Assembly: GCA_910578865.1 (NCBI GenBank)
Contig: CAJTRM010000023.1
Coordinates: 1 to 48,665 of the forward strand
Reading direction: 5' to 3'
From: an uncultured Dorea sp.
GTDB lineage: Bacteria > Bacillota_A > Clostridia > Lachnospirales > Lachnospiraceae
Length of the DNA stretch: 48,665 nucleotides
Shown here: one piece after another, positions 43,826-48,665 of the stretch
How the letters are laid out: each line of letters opens with the position of its first letter
Position numbering within the stretch: the stretch's first letter is position 1
Notes under the pieces: generated by a model
Told to the model about the DNA's origin: nothing
Databases searched by the model: none
What the model saw: the letters and a program-made list of their open reading frames with translations, nothing else
Made by a program: the position numbers and the translations under genes

Positions 43826-43920
43826 TGACAAGGGAGCTTGCACGGAAGCGGGCTGAGAGTGGGCTGATACCGCCCAGACCTATAACCTGATTTGGATAAT
43901 GCCAACGTAGGGATGTGTTA
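43826..43920 (+). ncRNA. TPP riboswitch (THI element)
   Basis: The thiamine-pyrophosphate aptamer is recognised by its conserved CTGAGA (43853-43858), the GATACCGCCCAGACC segment, AACCTGAT, GGATAATGCCAACG and the closing TAGGGA. The P1 ends TGACA and TGTTA pair. It lies directly upstream of thiT. Ligand binding should lower expression when thiamine pyrophosphate is abundant. Confidence 0.95.
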
Positions 43921-43935
43921 TGAGAGACTTAAGAT

Positions 43936-43966
43936 CTCCTTTGTCTTCAATCGAAGATGAAGGAGG
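43936..43966 (+). promoter_or_regulatory. Shine-Dalgarno-sequestering stem of the TPP riboswitch
   Basis: CTCCTTTGTCTTC (43936-43948) can pair over all 13 positions, two of them G-U, with GAAGATGAAGGAG (43953-43965) around a 4-nt loop. That buries the AAGGAGG ribosome site of thiT. It is the likely expression platform, acting on translation; no terminator T-run follows. Confidence 0.65.
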
Positions 43967-43974
43967 TTATTTTT

Positions 43975-44640
43975 ATGTTTTCATTTTTTGTGACCGCAGA
44001 AGGCGGTCTGACAACTGCAGGTTACGCGGTGTGTATTGCAGCAGGGCTCATCCTGTTTTTGGCGGCTTTGATTTTTGCCGGGAAGGAATCCGAGAAAAAG
44101 GGCCTGTCGACGAAACAGCTGGTGTTCTGTGCGATGGCAATGGCACTTGCGTTTGTGACGTCCTATATGAAAATATTCAGGATGCCCTGGGGAGGAAGCA
44201 TTACTCTGTGCAGCATGCTTTTTATAGTGCTGATCGCTAACTGGTATGGAGTAAAGGCAGGGATTTCCGTAGGACTTGCCTACAGCATTCTTCAATTTAT
44301 CCAGGAGCCTTATGTATTGTCATTCTTCCAGGTGTGCTGTGACTATTTTCTGGCATTTGCTGCACTTGGCGCCGCCGGTTTTTTTGCAAAAAGTTCACAT
44401 GGACTGGTGAAAGGGTATATTGCGGCGGTTATCGCAAGAGGAGCCTTTCATGCGCTCGGCGGTTACCTCTACTGGATGGACTATATGCCGGATAATTTTC
44501 CGCAGTCTCTGAAGAGCATCTATCCCATTGCATATAACTACAGCTACTTGCTGGCGGAAGCACTGATCACGGTGATCGTTATATCAATTCCGGCCGTTGC
44601 AAGAGCACTGGAACAGGTGAAAAAGACAGCTGTTTCATAA
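43975..44640 (+). CDS. thiT: Energy-coupled thiamine transporter S component
   Basis: ThiT is the thiamine-binding subunit of an ECF transporter. The 221-residue protein has six or seven hydrophobic segments and the family words KIFRMPWGGSITLCSMLFIV, YGVKAGISVGLAYSILQF and YLYWMDYMP. It has a longer N terminus than usual. The ATG at 43975 is 8 nt from AAGGAGG; an earlier ATG at 43957 would lie inside the sequestering stem. The TPP riboswitch upstream confirms the thiamine link. The shared ECF energy module is not in this window. The gene ends immediately before a truncated sugar-binding protein gene. Confidence 0.93.
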   Translation: MFSFFVTAEGGLTTAGYAVCIAAGLILFLAALIFAGKESEKKGLSTKQLVFCAMAMALAFVTSYMKIFRMPWGGSITLCSMLFIVLIANWYGVKAGISVGLAYSILQFIQEPYVLSFFQVCCDYFLAFAALGAAGFFAKSSHGLVKGYIAAVIARGAFHALGGYLYWMDYMPDNFPQSLKSIYPIAYNYSYLLAEALITVIVISIPAVARALEQVKKTAVS

Positions 44641-44641
44641 G

Positions 44642-45766
44642 ACAGAAAGGGCAGAAAATAATTGTGAGATTGATGTACAGGTCATTCCATGGGATACATA
44701 TGAAGAGAAATATATGACAGGAATTAATGCGGGGGAAGGACCGGATGTGGGATACATGTATGTAGAGATGTTCCCGACTTACATTGATTCCGGCGCCGTT
44801 GCAGATATGGCGGATTACCTGACAGATGAAGATTATGAGACCTATCTTTATCTTGAAAAGGGCCAGATGATGGGAGGCCAGTATGGATTCCCGTTTGTGA
44901 CTGGTAATCCGTTTATCATGTACTACAACAAAGATATTTTAGACAGTCTTGGAGAGACTGCTCCTGAGACATGGGAGAACTTCAGGAGGATCTGTGAGAA
45001 AGCAACAAAAGATACAGACGGGGACGGAGAGATTGACCAGTATGGCTATGCAGCCGGATTCAACAATGGGGATATGAGCCCTCTCTACCTTTTGAATTCT
45101 TATTATTACAGCGTGTTGTGGCAGAGTGGAAGCGATATTTATAACGATGACCTGAAAACGGTACGCTTTAATGACGAGGCCGGTGTGGAGGCGGTGGAAT
45201 TCTTAAAGAGCCTGACTCCATATATGCCGAAAGACTATATGTCACTGGCGGCAACGGATGCATTTTCCAATGTATTCGGCGGCGGCAAGGCAGTATTTGC
45301 ATGTGCGCGTGCAATGCAGGCACAGACAGAATCTTTCAAGGAGACTTATCCGGATCTGAACTGGGATTATGTAACGTCTCTGAAGAATAAGCAGTACGGA
45401 ACATTCGGCGCTGCGGATTCCCTGACTTTAATGTCGGCGTGTGAGGACAAAGAACTGGCTATGAAGCTGATTAAATATATGACAGGTACAGAAGTAATGA
45501 CAGAGTATCACGGAGAGCATTACGGGGCACCGATGACAGCAGACGAGCCATATCAGGGAGATGAGAAACTGGAAAGGACTCTGACGGAAGACAGAGATAA
45601 ATGGCGTCCTCTTCAGGCAGGCCCATGCGGTTCTGACATTCTGCTGAATCTGGTTTCCCAGCTTCAGGCTGTAATGAGCGGGGATGCAGAAGCTAAGGAA
45701 GCGCTGGATGAGGCGGCAGATTATTCTAATGATCTGCTGGAGGAATACTGGGCAGATAAAGAGTAA
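44642..45766 (+). pseudogene. 5'-truncated family 1 extracellular sugar-binding protein gene
   Basis: The frame encodes about 370 residues of an ABC substrate-binding protein of the UgpB/MalE type (ITGNPFIMYYNKDIL-like region, TDGDGEIDQYGYAAG, AMKLIKYMTGTE). Clear family sequence is already readable upstream of the first ATG (44714), from about 44654 (NCEIDVQVIPWDTYEEKY), yet no ATG, GTG or TTG start exists in that upstream part, which is closed by a TGA at 44618-44620. The signal peptide, the lipobox cysteine and roughly the first 40-60 residues are missing, and the frame joins directly to the end of thiT. If translated from 44714 the product would stay in the cytoplasm. I read this as a deletion that fused thiT to a sugar ABC operon; an assembly join is the alternative. 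Confidence 0.75.
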
Positions 45767-45779
45767 ACGTAAACGATAG

Positions 45780-45809
45780 GGATGCCTGCAGATATGCAGG
45801 CATCCTTTT
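45780..45809 (+). terminator. Hairpin between the binding-protein gene and the permease genes
   Basis: A perfect 11-bp stem (45780-45790 with 45795-45805) has a GATA loop and a TTTT tail. In such operons this often lets the binding protein be made in excess of the permeases by partial termination. Confidence 0.75.
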
Positions 45810-45830
45810 GCAGTTAAGGAGTGCGGACAA

Positions 45831-46712
45831 ATGAGAAAGAAAAAACAGCAGGTGTTTGCTGCATATGGCTATATCGCACCGATCGCGCTTATATTGATCG
45901 TGTTTCTCGGTGTTTCTGTGACCATGTCAATCATACTCAGTTTTACAAAATATAATATTTTAACTCCGCCGCAGTTCAACGGACTGGATAATTACACCAG
46001 GATGCTGACGGATAAAAAATTTATGAAAGCACTGATCAATACGCTGAAGATCATGATTTATGTGGTGCCGCTTCAGACAGTTACGGCCATCGGGGTCGGT
46101 GTATTGATTGCCGCCAGAAAGAATACCTGGCTTGGAAAGCTTGCGAACATCGTCATATTCATACCTGTGCTTTCCTCCAACGCGGTTGTCGGGACGATCT
46201 GGAAGGCTATTCTAAACGGACATGTGGGAGTGGTAGAAAAGATTTTCGCTGTTTTCGGTATTGACTGCTCCATGCTTTTAGGCGATGCGGCGACAGCGCT
46301 GCTTACAGTGGCAATGGTGTCTGTGTGGAAGAATATGGGGTATTATGCGGTGCTGTATATTTCGGCGCTGATGAGTATTCCGGACAGCTATTATGAGGCG
46401 GCTAAGGTGGACGGCGCCGGAAGGTGGGCCCGCTTCCGCTACATCACCCTTCCGATGCTTAAGCCTACAACGATAATGACTATATTTTTGGGGATTACGA
46501 CATCACTGCAGTGTTTTGATATTATATACAATCTGACCGGCGGAGGGCCGGCGATGGGGACGACTACACTGGTATTTTACGCTTATGACCTTTGTTATAA
46601 ATCGGCCCGTGCAGGTTATGCCATGTCAGTATCGAACATGCTGTTTGTTTTGATCCTGATTACCGCAGTTGCACAGAGAAAATTAATGAAACGTGAAGTT
46701 TCAGAGATATAA
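45831..46712 (+). CDS. Sugar ABC transporter permease (MalF/UgpA type)
   Basis: This 293-residue permease has six membrane helices and the EAA loop YYEAAKVDGAGRWARFRYITLPMLKPT near residues 185-211, which docks to an ATPase. It belongs to the carbohydrate uptake family 1 (CUT1). It lies 14 nt upstream of a MalG-type permease, so the two form the membrane channel. No ATPase gene is present, and CUT1 systems commonly share an MsmX-type ATPase encoded elsewhere. Its own binding protein gene upstream is truncated, so the transporter may be non-functional or may use another binding protein. Confidence 0.92.
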   Translation: MRKKKQQVFAAYGYIAPIALILIVFLGVSVTMSIILSFTKYNILTPPQFNGLDNYTRMLTDKKFMKALINTLKIMIYVVPLQTVTAIGVGVLIAARKNTWLGKLANIVIFIPVLSSNAVVGTIWKAILNGHVGVVEKIFAVFGIDCSMLLGDAATALLTVAMVSVWKNMGYYAVLYISALMSIPDSYYEAAKVDGAGRWARFRYITLPMLKPTTIMTIFLGITTSLQCFDIIYNLTGGGPAMGTTTLVFYAYDLCYKSARAGYAMSVSNMLFVLILITAVAQRKLMKREVSEI

Positions 46713-46726
46713 GGAGGAGCAAAGCT

Positions 46727-47530
46727 ATGAAACAGGCAGAAAAACATATTGGCAGTGTACTTTTGCTCATGATTATTGCGGTGAGTGTCTTTCCTTTTAT
46801 TTATATGATCGTGATGTCCTTTAAGAATACTTTAAGTGCATATGATTTCAATCTGAATAATCTAACCATAGAAAATTATGTAAAGATACTGCATACTGCC
46901 GAGTTTGAAAGGTATTTTTTTAATAGTGTGTTTGTGGCTCTGGCCGGGGTTTTGCTGGCGGTTCTGGTCAGCTGCCTGGCCGGGTATGCATTTGCGAAGA
47001 TTGAGTTTCCGGGAAGTGATATGATCTTTTTCATCTTTATCATGACATTGATCGTTCCTTCGGAAGTCATTATTGTCCCGCTGTATCTGACGATCAAAAA
47101 CCTGGGCTGGCTGAATACCTACCAGGCGCTGATCTTGCCCCTTCCGACAGCACTCGGGACATTTATCATGCGGCAGGCCATCTTAGGTGTTCCCAACGAG
47201 CTGATCGATGCCGCAAAAATAGAAGGCTGCTCTAATACAAAAATCTTATGGAAAGTAATTATGCCATTGGTAAGGCCCGCTATTTTGACTTTGTCAATCT
47301 TTACATTTGTAGGGGCATGGAATAATTTCCTGTGGCCGCTTATTGTAAGTACGAAAACAGAGATGAAGACACTGCCGTTGATTCTGAGTACGACCAAGAC
47401 GCAATTTGAGCCGAATGTGGGACTCACAATGGCATGTGCTGCGGTGAATTTCCTGCCGCCGTTCACCTTCTACATTTTTTTGCAGAGTAAGTTTAAAGAA
47501 GGCGTTGTTTTAAGTGGTATAAAAGGATAG
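46727..47530 (+). CDS. Sugar ABC transporter permease (MalG/UgpE type)
   Basis: This 267-residue permease has six membrane helices and the EAA loop ELIDAAKIEGCSNTKILWKVIMPLVRPA near residues 158-185. It pairs with the preceding MalF-type permease. Good AAGGAGG precedes the ATG. It ends 6 nt before the MtaA/UroD-like gene, so that gene belongs to the same unit. The substrate is unknown; the neighbouring methyltransferase-like gene suggests a methylated or otherwise unusual compound, but that is inference. Confidence 0.92.
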   Translation: MKQAEKHIGSVLLLMIIAVSVFPFIYMIVMSFKNTLSAYDFNLNNLTIENYVKILHTAEFERYFFNSVFVALAGVLLAVLVSCLAGYAFAKIEFPGSDMIFFIFIMTLIVPSEVIIVPLYLTIKNLGWLNTYQALILPLPTALGTFIMRQAILGVPNELIDAAKIEGCSNTKILWKVIMPLVRPAILTLSIFTFVGAWNNFLWPLIVSTKTEMKTLPLILSTTKTQFEPNVGLTMACAAVNFLPPFTFYIFLQSKFKEGVVLSGIKG

Positions 47531-47536
47531 AAGACT

Positions 47537-48598
47537 ATGAGAATTGAAATATGTATGCAGGATGCCATGACACCGGCAGAGAGGAGCAAAGCGCTGGCAG
47601 AAGGGAAAGAGGTGGACCGCGTTCCGTGCCTTCCCTGCATGGGAGAATTTAAATGTCAGATCAGCGGAGTTTCTGTCAGAGAAATGTGGCATGATGCACA
47701 GAAGATGGCAGATACGGAAATTGCATCCTATAATCGTTTCGGACATGAGCAGCTGCTGATCGGGCCGAATTCTTACGGGATAGCGGAAATGCTGGGCGCC
47801 CATGTGGTTTACCCCGGGCGTCAGCTTCCATATATTGAAAAACCGTATCTTGATGATTTAGGAAAACTAGATGAGATGGAACCGGAAGATCTGGGAAAGC
47901 ATCCCCGTATTCAAGTGTTTTTAAAGGCAGCGGCCATCCTGGAGAAGGAGGCCCTTAGGATCGTTCCTGTGTCGGCAAGCGCAGGCGGGCCGCTTACGAT
48001 AGCGGCTTATCTTCGCGGGGCAGAGCGGCTTCTGCGGGATTGCAGGAAGAATCCGGAGGCAGTACATCGTTTGCTCCGCATCATTACAGACAGTGAAAAA
48101 AGCAGTATTAAAGCAATGGCAGAGTTTGGGTTTGGGACAGCGTTTGCAGATCCGGTAGCTAATCCGGAGCTGATCGGCCCGAAGTATTATGAAGAGTTTG
48201 CGTTCCCGTACATGAAAGAATTGACAGACTATGCATATAAAGTCAGCGGGAAGAAACCGTTTCTGCATATGTGCGGGAAGACATATTCGATCTGGAAATA
48301 TTTCCGGAGATATCAGTTAAATGCCATTAGCATTGATAATATCATTGATCTGGAAAGAGCTAGGGATGAGCTGTCGGATGCAGTGCCGGTTGCAGGCAAT
48401 GTACCTCCGGTGGATGTTGTTATGAACGGCAACAGAGAGGAGATCTTTGAATCGGTGAGACAGTGTATGAGCGCAGGCAGGCAGATGAAGTCCGGCTATA
48501 TACTGGCAACGGGGTGTGAAGTTCCGTATGGGACGGAGCCGGAGAAGGTGGACTGGTTTATGGAGGCCGGCAGGATGTACGGAAAGAAAATAAAATAG
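47537..48598 (+). CDS. MtaA/UroD-like methyltransferase-family protein
   Basis: This 353-residue protein belongs to the uroporphyrinogen decarboxylase superfamily but looks like the corrinoid methyltransferase branch (MtaA, CmuA). It has the zinc-binding set HMC (H244, C246) and a later C327 in ATGCEVPYGT, where true UroD enzymes lack these residues. Such proteins move a methyl group between a corrinoid protein or methylated substrate and a thiol or tetrahydrofolate. No corrinoid protein gene lies in the window. It is the last gene of the sugar ABC unit, an unusual link that suggests methyl transfer from an imported glycoside or related compound. The ribosome site is weak (AAGGA). Confidence 0.8.
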   Translation: MRIEICMQDAMTPAERSKALAEGKEVDRVPCLPCMGEFKCQISGVSVREMWHDAQKMADTEIASYNRFGHEQLLIGPNSYGIAEMLGAHVVYPGRQLPYIEKPYLDDLGKLDEMEPEDLGKHPRIQVFLKAAAILEKEALRIVPVSASAGGPLTIAAYLRGAERLLRDCRKNPEAVHRLLRIITDSEKSSIKAMAEFGFGTAFADPVANPELIGPKYYEEFAFPYMKELTDYAYKVSGKKPFLHMCGKTYSIWKYFRRYQLNAISIDNIIDLERARDELSDAVPVAGNVPPVDVVMNGNREEIFESVRQCMSAGRQMKSGYILATGCEVPYGTEPEKVDWFMEAGRMYGKKIK

Positions 48599-48665
48599 TA
48601 ACAGTTCAGTCTACGCCATTCGCAAAACCGCACTTACGTGCTTTTCGCTGCTTTGCAACTCTTTT

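Noticed and set aside
48599..48665. Tail after the last gene, containing GCACTTACGTGC and ending at the window edge.
   Set aside because: It is too short to judge; it could be the start of a terminator or repeat, but no feature is supported.

Overview
The window looks like a chromosomal segment of a low-to-middle-GC Firmicute, most likely a Lachnospiraceae gut anaerobe in the broad Dorea, Blautia or [Clostridium] scindens range. The reasons are strong AGGAGG-type ribosome sites, a PPi-type phosphofructokinase, an [FeFe]-hydrogenase-like protein, ECF vitamin transporters, GPH and ROK sugar genes, and a TPP riboswitch. I see no phage, transposase, rRNA or CRISPR array. The species call is an inference from gene content.

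Layout. 1-5.5 kb: a divergent IlvD/Edd-family dehydratase facing a LysR regulator, a decayed DUF3788-like gene, a fused HTH/GHKL-ATPase/DUF4325 protein and a WYL regulator. 5.5-8.9 kb: a zinc-ribbon plus SPL-type radical SAM pair behind a double palindrome, tRNA-Ser(CGA) with a repeat-rich leader, and a solitary hydrogenase-like protein with altered H-cluster motifs. 8.9-14 kb: galK-galT with a divergent AraC regulator, then a pyridoxal(amine) kinase with an ECF S component. 14-19.5 kb: tRNA-Arg(ACG), an unrecognised charged protein, an EamA exporter, glycerol kinase, a short DUF1667-like cysteine protein and phosphofructokinase. 19.7-23 kb: an overlapping pair encoding a membrane pseudokinase and an Ig-like surface protein. 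23-28 kb: aldehyde and alcohol dehydrogenases and an amylosucrase-like GH13. 28-30.6 kb: a MerR/MATE efflux module, then tRNA-Gln(CTG) and tRNA-Pro(CGG). 30.9-34.8 kb: a ROK regulator controlling, by inference, a polyol dehydrogenase and GPH symporter. 35-37.5 kb: a receiver/degenerate-GGDEF protein and a PucR regulator. 37.5-43.8 kb: a VanRS-like two-component system divergent from a GtrA, GT2 and YfhO cell-surface glycosylation operon. 43.8-48.6 kb: a TPP riboswitch, thiT, a 5'-truncated sugar-binding protein gene, two ABC permeases and an MtaA/UroD-like methyltransferase.

How it fits together. Most of the window is small regulator-plus-target modules: LysR with the dehydratase, AraC with gal, MerR with MATE, ROK with polyol genes, and VanRS with glycosylation. 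Several have a dyad placed exactly where the regulator should act. The clearest are a 19-bp-spacer MerR-type promoter before the MATE gene, a XylR-like dyad inside the polyol promoter, and a long inverted repeat between the two-component system and the glycosylation operon.

The points most worth a second look are the pseudokinase/Ig-like surface pair, the variant hydrogenase, the IlvD paralog lacking conserved metal-site residues, the HTH-ATPase-STAS-like fusion, and the sugar-binding protein gene that lost its signal sequence exactly after the thiT stop codon.
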